The position numbers and the translations under genes were made by a program. A model generated the notes under the pieces. That model saw only the letters and a list, made by a program, of their open reading frames with translations, did not search any database and was not told the origin of the DNA. This document shows positions 11,601-23,600 of a stretch of 64,000 nt of DNA, piece after piece (the first letter of the stretch is position 1; every line of letters begins with the position of its first letter). This DNA comes from Cheilinus undulatus (taxonomy: Eukaryota > Chordata > Actinopteri > Labriformes > Labridae): the NCBI RefSeq assembly GCF_018320785.1, contig NC_054878.1:43747023-43811022 (forward strand), given 5' to 3'.

Positions 11601-14600
11601 GGTCGGACTCAGGGGACAGCCTTGGCGTGTCCCTCTTTCCAAATGAATAGTTTGCGACAGGTGTCCATTAACCCTAATCCTAGCTGTTGGAGAAAAATAT
11701 ATCGCTCTAATACAATTGATAAAACCTTCTTTGAAGCCGAATCTTGCAAGTGCCCTGTATAAATATTCCCAACCCACCGAGTCAAATGCCTTTTCGGCAT
11801 CTAGGCTGACTAACATTGCACTGATGTTTTCTGATGTAATATGACTCACCACCTGTAGTGTTCTCCTTAAATTATCCTGTGTCTGTCTGTTTAATACAAA
11901 GCCTGTTTGGTCTAAATCTACCAGCTGCGGAACAATGGATTCAAGTCTCTTAGATAGGATTGAAGCAAATAATTTATAATCTACATTCAAGACGGATATT
12001 GGTCTGTATGAGCTGCATTCCTTTTTATCTTTTCCTTCTTTCAGGATTATAGAGATAACTGCTTCCTTCCATGATTGGGGGGCTTCCCCTGTTCTCAGTG
12101 TATAGTTGAAACAGTTAAGCAGGACAGGTGTTATCTGTGGTTTAAATGTTTTATACCACTCGGACGGATAACCGTCTGAACCTGGAGCCTTATTAGCTTT
12201 CAATCTTGAAATGGCTTCATTCAGTTCTTCTGCTGTTATCTCAGCCATAATTTCTTTATTTTGTTGTTCTCCTATAGATGGTAAAGCTAGAGAGCTTAAA
12301 AAAGCCTCTATTGTTGTAATATCTGCCATGGCCGGTTGGGTATATAGTTCTTAATAATATAGTTCAAAGGCATGTTGAATGTCCTTTGTTTCGCTGCAAA
12401 CCTTTTGTGTCTTGGGGTTTCTAATCTTATAAATCGTATTTTTCCCACGTTGTTTTTGAATCCTCCAAGAAAGTAGTTTCATCGCCCTATGCCCCATCTC
12501 ATAATGCCTTTGTTTGGTAAATTTAAGTTGTTTTTCAATTTCTTCATCATATATACCATTTATATCCTGTTTAATTTTGTTTATTTCATTTAATATCTGA
12601 GGATCTTTTTGTTCCATGTGTCTAATTTCTAATGACTTCATTTTCTCTTGTAACTCAACAAGTCTTTTCTGTTTTTCCTTTTTACGAAAAGCCGTGAGGG
12701 CAATAATTTTGCCTCGCACAACTGCCTTTGCTGCGTCCCATAATGTATTTGGAGACACTTCTCCATTATCATTATTTTGTAAATATGTTTCAACTTCCTG
12801 TTGAATCTGTTTCTGTACTGTTTTGTCATTTAAAATGCTCGTATTAAGTCTCCAAAGTGTGTTTTTCCGTTGTTTAGTTAGATGCAGGGTTAGGTACACC
12901 CCTGAATGATCAGATACATCCCTTATCCCTATTTTACAGTCCCTGACTCTGTGCCAATCTGATTTGTACATAAACAAGTAGTCAATTCGTGAATATACAG
13001 AGTGATATGGGGAATAATAGGTGAATTGTTTTTCTCCTGGATGAGACTCTCTCCACACGTCAATCAGACCAAGCTCTGCAAGCATCCGCTGGACTAAAAT
13101 GGCATTTGGACTTTTCTTTTGGCGCTGATTAGATGTATCTAATTTTGGTTGAAGTTGGACATTAAGATCACCACCACAAATTAAAATTCCTTGTGTTTCC
13201 AATACTATCAATTCGAATAGTTTCTTAAAAAACACTTTTTTGCTCCCTGGGGGGGCGTATACATTAAGTAAAGTTACTTCTTCATTGTCTAATTTACCCT
13301 TTACTAGAACAAATCTCCCTTCCTTGTCTTTCACTTCTGAAATAAATTCAAAATTTACTACATTAGGGATCAGTATAGCCACTCCCCTCCTACGGCCTGA
13401 CTTATGAGATGAGTAATAGGTATTTTGAAATCCAAGTTTTTTAAATTTTTCATGTTCTAAAGAAGACAGATGAGTCTCTTGCCAAAAAACTACCTGCAGC
13501 TTTTCTCGTTTCATTTTAGCTATAATCTTGCTCCTTTTGATTGGATTATGCAGCCCATTGACATTTAGTGTGACGATCCTATATTCCTGATGATGCATAT
13601 ACTCTTTTCAACCTGTGTACACCTGTGTAACATTACCCATGATGACCCGAACAAGAACAGTGAACAAAAAAACAGAAAAGCCAAAGACTTCCAAGTCCGA
13701 AGTTCAAATAAAACCTCAAGTTGAGAGGAGATCCTCGCATCCGTCAAGGGCCTCTCATCAGTATCAGAGGGGATACTGTGCACCGGTGACATTCTTTTCA
13801 AGTCAGTTTCTCCATAACCGGTATAAAGTTCCATCTTGTCAAGTACAGAAAATAATAACATTTATTCTCTTTGTAAACTGACAGAGAGTTGAGAAACACA
13901 GGAATTATCTTCAAGTAAAAGGATGTAATGGAAATTATTAGTAAATAAAAATCTAATTCCTTAGTCAACTGAAAATTAAACTGTAAAAGCATTTTCTTTT
14001 GGGTATAAAAATTCAATGTAGGTAAGTTTGGGAAATTTCTTGAGCTCTCCTTGTAAAGAAACAAAAATTAAAGGCTCAGAAGCCCCGGCGTTATCAACTT
14101 AGGTAGGCTGTGTAATTTCAATTTAGGTCAATTTAATTTAAACAAGTCTCGGTAATGATAGTATAAGCCTAACTCTCCTGGTAAACTGGCTAATGATAAA
14201 TCATCCACTTTACATGAGGGTTAATAACACTTTTCCTGCAATGTATGGAGATGTTTACCCTCAGGTGTTTCACTCGCCGCCAGCAGATGCTCCAGGTGGA
14301 GCACGCTGAAAGCTCCGTAGTCTCTCTCTTATCCGCCCTTGGTCCACAATCTGTCTGCGGCGGTCAGCTCCTGCCTTCTCCCACGTTGCCAGTCTCCGCT
14401 GCTTCAGCGCTGCAGTGTCAGGCTCCTTAACATTCTCCATAGGGAATCCTCTCCTCTTCAGGTCTTTAGCCGCCTCTGCCGCGCTCTCGTAGATCTGTGT
14501 ACCGCTGTCAAAGAACACCCTCAGCTTAGCTGGATGTGGCGTTTGGAAGCGGATTCCTTTGGCTTTAAGCTCTCTCAATATCCCCACGTATGCCTTTCTC

Positions 14601-17600
14601 TTCTTCAGTATTTCGGGGGGGTAATCTTGATCAAAATAAATCCTTTTCCCCTCGTAACGCACGTCTTTCTTTCTCCACGCCGTACGCAGTACCTGTTCTT
14701 TCACTCTGAACTCGAGGAAGCAGATCACCAGTGATCTAGGCGGTGCGTCTTGGGGAGGTTTTGGGGCTAGCGCCCGGTGGCAGCGCTGTATTCCGAGATC
14801 CATATCCGCGACCGGCGGGCCGACTTCTGACTTTATTAGTTTTGTTACAAACTCCGAGAGATTGGACCCCTCTGATTCCTCCGGTACTCCGTATATACGG
14901 AGATTGTTCCGGCGCGAGCGTGCTTCTAGCTCGGTCAGCTTAGCTTGCAGTAATTCTTGGCTCGCTAGCGCCTGGGTGAGAGCCTCCTTCGCTGCCGTGT
15001 TCCAGTCTTCAATGTCGGATATGCGCTGTTCGGCCTCCCCCACTCTTGCTGTGGTGGCTTGTAGCTCACCTGTAGCTTCCTGGAGTTTCCGGTTGATTTC
15101 TTCTCTAAACTCGTTCAACTCCTTCTTCATGTCGTTACGAAAGGAAAGTCGAAATTCACTCATTTCACTTTTAACATCCGACCTGAGCGCACGAATCTCG
15201 TTGTATATGGCTTGCATGACAGGGTTAGCTTCTTTCTCGTTAGCGCCGCCATTGTTCTCATAGCTTTCCTCGTCGCTGTAGTATATTTCTTCGACAGTCT
15301 CTCCTTTATCACGTCTTGAACCTTGTTTATATTTAATCTTTTTTTGCTTATCCCCTTCCATGCTCAATTTCCAGGCAGTTTTTTAAATTTAATGTTCTTC
15401 AAAGGGGATAAATATCCGACCGGTTAGGAGCGGGGTGTTTAGGCTGCCATTTGCTTCAAGGTCACCACCGGAAGTGGTATGGAGGGATTTTGAGTATGTC
15501 ATCGCTGTGAGTAATGAAGAGGCTGAATCAAAGGGAAAGGTACAACTGAGCATCTGAAACACCGATGCAGCAGCAGAGAGAGAGAGGCCTACGCCGGCTA
15601 ATTAGCAGAAGTAGTCTTGGATAAGCTGTCAATGAGAGGAGGTTTGGACCGGACTATCTGCTTTGCAGCTTTTATCTTTTCGGGACTAGTCCAAATAAAC
15701 CAGGATGGTTGGATTTACTGCTTTATTGAAGGTTACAGTGATATCATCATGGGGACTGGTATTAGCAACTGACGGTAGCGGCCAATGAGCTAACAGGCTA
15801 ACGGTGCTAATGTGAAGCTAACTGTTGTTTATGAGTTTAACGTGGGTGTAAATTGTGTATCTGACTGCGTGTGTAAGGAAAAGCGCGCAGTCTTTATTTT
15901 GATACTTTAAACCATTTACCCAAGAAAAATAAAAGAAAGTCTTTGTGCAGTCGTTTCTAGGGTCTAATCACGTGTTAACCAGTTTTTAATAACGGGGTAA
16001 TAATTAGTCAAGTTTACTGTTGGCTTGGTTTCTGCTGTCTCGGTTTTGGGTCAGGTCTGGAAATAAAAAGGTGTCCTCTCTCCCGTTTAGCGCAGACTTG
16101 TGTATCAATGTTATCACAGAATATCAGATTCATGCGTTTTGCTGCTGTTAATGCAGCAAAATAATGTTAAAGCAAATGTCCGGTAGTTGTTCTAAATGGC
16201 CGGAATTCTTGAGGACTGCCGGTCATCTTGACCGGGGACAAAAAAGTCTGGCGGAAACGCTGATGCATAGTGTGTTAAAACATGGCAAGGTTCATTTTGT
16301 CAGCTATTTTGAATTTAGTTTTAATCCTTGTTGTTGATTGAAATGTTCTAGAGTTTTATTGTCTCACTCTTGCTTTGGAACTTTTCTTATTTCCATTGTA
16401 TTATTTCTATAAATCTCTCTTACATGTGCCAGAATCTCTGGAATATCATTCAGCTCATTTGTCTCCTCCATAGGTCTATAGTGGTGTGATTATTGACTCT
16501 GTCCCATGTAAAGATGTCCCTCTCACCTCTTCTTGATTTAATACAGAAGTTTGGACAGCTCTCAGGGTTTAGGATTAACTGGGATAAGAGCATTCTTTAG
16601 CCCCTTTCTGATGGCTTTGGCCTCAAACAGCTTCCTAACCTACACTTTAGAATTTCCACTGAGAGATTTAAATATCTGGGACTAAATATTAGATGAAGCA
16701 AAACACTTCAGACCTAAATTATCTTAACTTAGCACAATAAGGAAGGAAATTGGTGTGTAATAGATTGTTTCTTTGTACTGTTTCAATTACATTGTACACA
16801 GTGTCCCAACTTCTTTGGAATTGGGGTTATAATTTTTCACCCCCTAATACAACACAGATTGCACAAGCCACAGGTTAAAAATCAGTCAGAGTCCCGCCAT
16901 CAGTTGGAGCAAAACTAAAGTGCACACGAACACAGCAGAGTATGTGGAATTATTGGGTAAAGACATTATGCACCTAATCTGTAGATTTATTTTCATCTTT
17001 GTCAGCTCTTCAGAGATCAGATGTTAATGTCCAGAGAGATTCTGTGAAGTTTGATGTGAGGTTGGTTTCTGACACTTCTTCTCTTTGTGTCTTTCAAGTG
17101 GTCCACAGTCAAGAGAAGATTTATCGCATCTTCCAACCTGTACAAAACGCCACCCTGCCCTGTGGCTCTCTGTCATCCTCTGGACCTCTGCAGTGCTCTG
17201 ATATTTCATGGCTTTATAACAGAGATCCATCAGAGACCGTTATGGAGGCAAGCAGTGGGGAGGTGAAGCAGACGTCGTCCCGAGCTGACCGGCTGAGTTT
17301 GGACTCCAACTGTTCTTTGGTCATTAAACGTGTCACTGCTGAGGATGTTGGTCTCTACACGTGTCGACAGAATGGTTCTGATCCTTACGATGTAAATGTG
17401 TATCTCAGTGTTTTTACAGGTAAGTCTCATTTCCATGATTACCATGAAGGACATTTATGGAACAAAAGATTGCATTGTGTCCAACCTTCCATCTGCTGGT
17501 TTTGGTTTATCACCAGTACTATTATCAGACCTTATACCACTCTAGTCACGATTGTTTGGTCAAAAATAGAAAAAGTAGAAACTTTTCAGGGTCTTGTTTG

Positions 17601-20600
17601 GGTGTCACAAACATTCCAGCAGATATCAGAGCTTTTCCAACTAAATTTTGATCTTTTTCTTTCAGTCTTTCCGACACTGACTGACTCTGATACGAGGAGC
17701 ACCAATGATCCCACATTAGAGTGTTCTCTGCTGAGATACAGAGGTTTGAGTTCCTGTCAACCAAACAGTCTCCTCTGGGTGGATGAGACAGGAGCTGTGA
17801 TTACTGACGGTGTTACAGAGAGTTCCAGAGACGCAGACTGTTTCTCTGACCTGAATGTGACGCATCACATCTGCAAAAACAGGAAATTCACCTGCCAGTC
17901 TGTTAACGAGGAGAACAATGTGGAGCTACAGGCCGACTACACACCTTTCCAAAACTGTAAGATCACCTGATAAATCAAATTAGAAAAAGCTGAAAGTTCC
18001 ACTTTGACCCAAACATGGCTGTCAGACCCACTGTACATTTTAAAAAATCCCCCATTTGGACCCCCTCACTTTGACTGGGTCACAACTGTCTGTGCTATTT
18101 TCAATAAAATCTAATCCTCAATAGAACGATTAAACTAATGAAACTCCCCACCACACTTTTACTGCTACCCTGTAATCTTTCTGCTTTCTCACTGAGAGAA
18201 CGTCTGCTTTAGAGAAACTCCACGTCCTGTTTTCACTGCAACCTGTAGTCTGCCTGTGTAACGAGCCGCCTCAACACAGACAGCAGAACCACATAGAGCA
18301 TGAATCACCTAAACTGTCACTACAAGTCTGACATTTATTTAAATGTTGGTATTAAACTCACCTGTTGCTTCTAACCTTGTTTTTGATCACTTACAAGCAG
18401 CCACATTGTTTGGTGAGCAAAGCACTAATGCTAGAAAACAGAGTAACTGTGACTGTTGGGTGGTCTTCATGGTGGCTCCATCGTTGGGTGGTTGTGCAAT
18501 TTTTCTTCATGTATGAACACAGAAATGCTTTTCTTGCTCAGTCTTGTTGTATCTAAGATATCTGCAGAGAAAAATTTATTTCCCACGGACAGATGTAGCC
18601 CCTACAGCCTTGAATTTCTCATGTACTAGTTCATATAGCCCAAAGCGTCCTGCGGGAAAAACAAGAGCCTTTTTTTTCCATTTCCCTTTACCACATTTAT
18701 CTGCTTCTTGAAAATGATTCAATCGTTTGTTTTTTTTTCTCAGAAAATTTATCCTGTTAACACTCCTGTCTCATCCATCAGCTGTACATTTAAGATGATG
18801 GCTTGATTTTAGCTTCAGTGGCTCAGTTCAGACTCCAGAGAGATGCTCTCCTTATCTCTGATGTTATGATAAAGAGTCAGTACAGAGTGTTGCGAGAGTT
18901 TCTATGAGCTAAAACATAATATAAGACACGCACATCAGTAAATGAATTCTATGGAAAAGCAGAGAGAAAACTAAGTGGTCTGGAAGAAAGCTCATGTTTT
19001 TCAAGCATTTATTTGCAAGAAGTGATGTTTGGAACCAACGTGTTCTTCCTCAGACTGGTGAATGTTTCTTAGTCCCCATCTTAATAACCATGGGTAAGCT
19101 GGAGTCAGCAGTCTGTGGTGTACCAGCTGTGTTTCTAACTCCTCATCGTCTCTCTACAGGGACTCGGTGTAAGACGACCGCTAAAGCCGACATCGTGCTG
19201 CTGGTGGATGATTCTGGGAGTATCTCCTCTAGAGACTTCAGAACCATCCTCCACTTCATCGCTTACATAGTTGGAATGTTTGACATCGGCCCTGACAGAG
19301 TTCAGATCGGTAAAACGTTCACCTTAGTCAGACCAAACTTGTCTCAACATTCCTGTTTTAGCTGTAGAACAGATGAGATCACATGATCTTCACCTTTTTC
19401 ATCCATAGTTTTGACTGTTTAATACTGTTTTTTGAAAACTGTGCTATGGCTGAAACAGGTTTTCTCTATGTTGGTGCATCAGTGTCACTTTTCAGTTCCT
19501 GTGGTTTTTTATACCCCTCAGTGTGTCCTCTTTGCAGGTCTGACTCAGTACAGTTTTGAGCCAAGGACCCAGTGGCACCTGAACACCCACAGAACCAAGA
19601 AATCTCTGCTGAATGATGTTAACAAGCTGCAGCAAATGGGAGGCTACACCATGACAGGTAAAAAGAGCACTGTGGGATCACATGATCAATCTAGTGTTGT
19701 CAGGATACCAGATTTTTTATTCTGATCTGACTCTAGTAAAAGTCAATATCAGTACATGTTTAAATACCACAGTAACAAATGTAGAAGTCAAATCTTCCAG
19801 ACAAACTCCTGTGCACAGTCTACAGTGCACAAATTTGCATTCATGGGATTTTTGGTGTAACTGGGAAGTCCCACCACCAGATCCTCGCTGTCAAGCTCCC
19901 CTATCATGTCTGGGTCCAGCGGGGTGCCATGGTTGCCCATGTTCAGGGAGGTGTGTATTTGTATCTGTAATTTTTAGACCCTCTCAACTTTCACATCCAG
20001 AGACTTTTAAAAAACAGCACAGAGAAGTGGAGAACAGAGAGAGGAAGCTAACTGAGACTAACTTTGCTGTTGTGTCTGCTTCTTCCTTTTCTTCGTTGGT
20101 TGTTCATAGCAGTTGGGTTGTATTTTTTTTTTAATAAAACTAATAATTAAAAGAACAGAAAAGAGTTGACCTTCTGAGTAAACCTCTGACCTCCTCTCTT
20201 ACAGGACGGGCTCTGACACACATCCTGGAGAATGACTTCCAACCCAACGTTGGGATGCGAGAGGACTCACGAAAACTTGGCATCCTCTTTACAGATGGAC
20301 AAGCCCAGGACGACATTATCATGTCGTCACAACACTTGAGGGATAATGGCATCGAGCTGTACGCCATTGGTGAGATTTTTTACTGAGTGTTTGTCATCAT
20401 CCATCCATCCATCCATTTTCTTCCACTTTTCCTGGTCGCAGGGGCAGCAGTCTCAGCAGAGAAGCCCAGACACTCCTCTCCCAGGCCAGTTCCACCAGCT
20501 CCTTTGGGAGTATGCCGAGGCATTCCCAGGCCTGCCTAGAGATGTAACTTCTCCATGGGTCTCCTGGGTCTGCCCTGGGGTCTCCTCCCAGATGGACATG

Positions 20601-23600
20601 CCCGAAACACCTTCCCAGGGAGATGTCCGGCAGGCATCCTTACAAGATGCCCGAACCACCTCATCTGGATCCTCTTAATGCGGAGGAGCAGCGGCTCTCC
20701 CAGATGTCTGAGTTCCTGACCCTATCTCTGAGGGTGAGCCCAGACACTCTGCAGAGAAAGCTCATTTCGGCCGCTTGTATTCGCGATCTTGTTCTTTCGG
20801 TCAGTATCCACAGCTCGTGACCATAGGTGAAGGTTGGAACGTAGATTGACCGGTAAATTGAGAGCTTTGCCTTCTGGCTCAGCTCTCTCTTCATCACAAC
20901 GGACCAGTGTAACGCCTGCATTACTGCAGATGCCGGACTGATCCGTCTGTCAATCTCGCGCTCTATCTTTCCCTCACTTATGAACAAGACCCCGAGATAC
21001 TTGAACTACTCCACTTGGGGCAGAGACTCTCCTCTGACCCGGAGTGGGCAGTCCTACCTTTTCCAGCTGAGAACCATGGCCTCAGACTTAGAGGTGCTAA
21101 TCCCCATCCCAACCACTTCACACTCGGCTGCAAACCATCCCAGAGTGAGCTTGAGGTCAGTGTTCAATGAGGCCAACAGGACCACATCATCTGCAAAAAG
21201 CAGAGACAGAATCCTAAGGCTACTGAACCTGACACCTCCACCACTTCACTAAGCCTAGAAATTCTGTCCATAAAAGTTATGAACGGAACCGGTGACAAAG
21301 GGCAGCCCTGACAGAGTCCAACCCTAACTGGGAATGAGTTCAACGGGCGGGGCCACTCTACAGAAACTGCACTTTTGTCTGTAACGGAATCACTGCGCTT
21401 GGCTAGAGCAGCTGGTCAGTCTTCAGTTCTCTTACTGCTGGATCTGTCTGCTGCCTTTGACACAGTTAACCACCAGATCCTCCTCTCCACACTCTCTTCA
21501 CTTGGTATCTCAGGATCTGCCCTCCAGTGGTTTAAGTCCTACCCCATGGGGAGATCTTTGAGAGTATCATGGAAGGGAGGAGTGTCCAAACTGCATGGTT
21601 TATCAACAGGGGTGCCTCAAGGGTCTGTGCTTGGTCCCCTACTTTTCTCAATATACACCACCTCACTTGGTGCAATCATCCGCTCCCATGGCTTTTCTTA
21701 TCACTGCTATGCAGATGATACACAGCTATTCCTGCCCTTTCCACTAGACGATACAACTGTCTCAGTTCGAATCTCATCCTGCCTTGCAAATATTTATAAA
21801 TGGATGAGGGAACATCACTTTCAGCTCAACCTGTCCGAGACTGAGCTTATTATCATCCCAGCCAGTCCCACTGTGGAACCACGGATCAGTATCTAGCTTG
21901 GATCAAATAATCTCTTGCCCACTAAGTCAGCCCGAAATCTGGGTGTCATGATTGATGACCAGCTAACCTTCAAGGTTCATGTGGCCTCGATTGCTTTGTC
22001 CTGTCGATTCGCCCTCTATAACATCAAGAGGATCAGACCCTACTTGACAGAGCATGTGCCTAAACCCACAAATGCATTTAATTAACACACTGCAGCCGAA
22101 AAAACACGCTAGTTTGATGTCTTCATAATAAACAATCTTCCGGTTGTTATGGTTGAGGGCGAAGGCATCAATGATTCTGCTTGGTCCAGGGCTCGGGTTC
22201 TGTCTGAGTTTAGTGCTAGCAGTAGGCTACCAGGGTGCTGGTCTGAGAGTCTCTGCTGCTGTTCCTCAACCCATTCTTTAAATGACGCAGACATCACAGC
22301 TCACTAATGTGGCAGGAAGGGTCAAAGATATGGATAGGAGTTTAAATAAGTCTATAAAGGCATCCAGAGGTTTTTGCCTTGTAAAACCAAACTTCTCCTG
22401 AGTGGGATTAAAACAGCTGAGCTCGGGATGACAAATGTTTTCCCTGCGTATATTGTGACGCGAACATCGTATCTCGCTTTTGAGAGCGACTCAATTCAAT
22501 CTCTTGTCTGATTTAATCCCTGATTATTACAATCTATAATGCCAAAGTAATATCAACTAATTTTATTTAACATATGTTTTAACTTTATGTCAACAAGAAG
22601 TGACATTATGGTCTTGATCACTTAAGTTTAAACGGGACATGGTTTATAAATTCTGTGGCATATTTAACTCCAGTTCTCATCAAATAGTAAAAATTCCTCT
22701 CATAACGACAAAAACAAAACTTTATAACTGAATATTTAATCCTAATCTGGACACAGGCATGAAACATGAGGCATGAGAGGTCGGCATGTTTGATCTTGAT
22801 GCAGTGCTAAATTACGCACGGAGATGCCCCAGTGCATGACGCGTGCAGGGACGTCAGTTGGATTCAGATAGAGTGGACATGCAGAAGAAGGACTGTAGGG
22901 CTCATACGTGTGTTTAAAAGTCAAGTTTTCACTCAGCAGGTGAGGGTTTGCAGCTTTATAAACAGTAACAGGGCAGCAGTGCGCAAATCTCCACAAGAAA
23001 GAGCAAGAGGCTCTCTCTCTGTCGCTCTCTCTCTCTCTCCCTCCCTCCTTTCTCTCTCTCTTTCTCCTCTTTCTGGACTCTGTGTAGGCAGGCCCAGGCC
23101 AGGTTAAACAGGGCTCATATCAGGTTTTGTGAATAGGTTGCTGTTTTAAAGTCATAAACAGTCATATTGAACGATATTCCAGTCTTGTAAATTCATCATC
23201 TGTGGATTCTAAAAACGTCAAAATCTGTCAAACTTGTCACATATAACAAGGTCAGCATATTTTTGTCTGACCTGTTTAGATTACTTGCAAATAAATTCTC
23301 CTTCTAAGGTAGCTAATTAACCCTTTAGTGTGCAAACATGCAGCACTCATTAAATGGTACCTACATCTAATATTGGATCATTTCTCTTTATAAACAGGCT
23401 GGGCCTGTCCAGGCCCCATGGGTAAAGGCCACCAGGCACTTGCCTGCAGGCCCTGACCCCAGGCCTTGCTCCAGGGTGGGACCCCGGTACCCCTCCGGCC
23501 AGGGTGATCATGTTTGTGTTGGGACTTGTCATGTGGGATCTATGGCTGCGCTTTGTCTGATCTCTCACCTAGGACCAATTTGCCATGGGAGACCCTACCA

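Larger units (their letters stand above)
9687..15475 (-). mobile_element. Near full-length L1/Tx1-clade LINE, antisense in intron 1
   Basis: About 5.8 kb bounded by a perfect 16-bp target duplication GGTATGGAGGGATTTT (9671-9686 and 15476-15491). The left end is T-rich, i.e. the poly(A) tail of a minus-strand element. It contains ORF1 and an ORF2 broken by one stop. Perfect duplications and long ORFs imply a young insertion. It lies antisense to copy 2, so spliced host transcripts would simply remove it. Confidence 0.92.
9218..16262. mobile_element. hAT-type non-autonomous transposon carrying a nested LINE
   Basis: Flanked by the 8-bp duplication ATGCATAG (9210-9217 and 16263-16270). Termini CTGAGTTTCCGTTAGCC and, reverse-complemented from the right, CAGCGTTTCCGCCAGAC form imperfect terminal inverted repeats. 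An 8-bp duplication and CAG-type ends fit hAT. Without the LINE the element is about 1.2 kb. No transposase is left in 9218-9670 or 15492-16262. Copies 4 and 5 lack it at the matching place. Confidence 0.75.

Noticed and set aside
14339-15263. Plus-strand ORFs of 66 to 133 residues
   Set aside because: Antisense shadows of the LINE ORF1.
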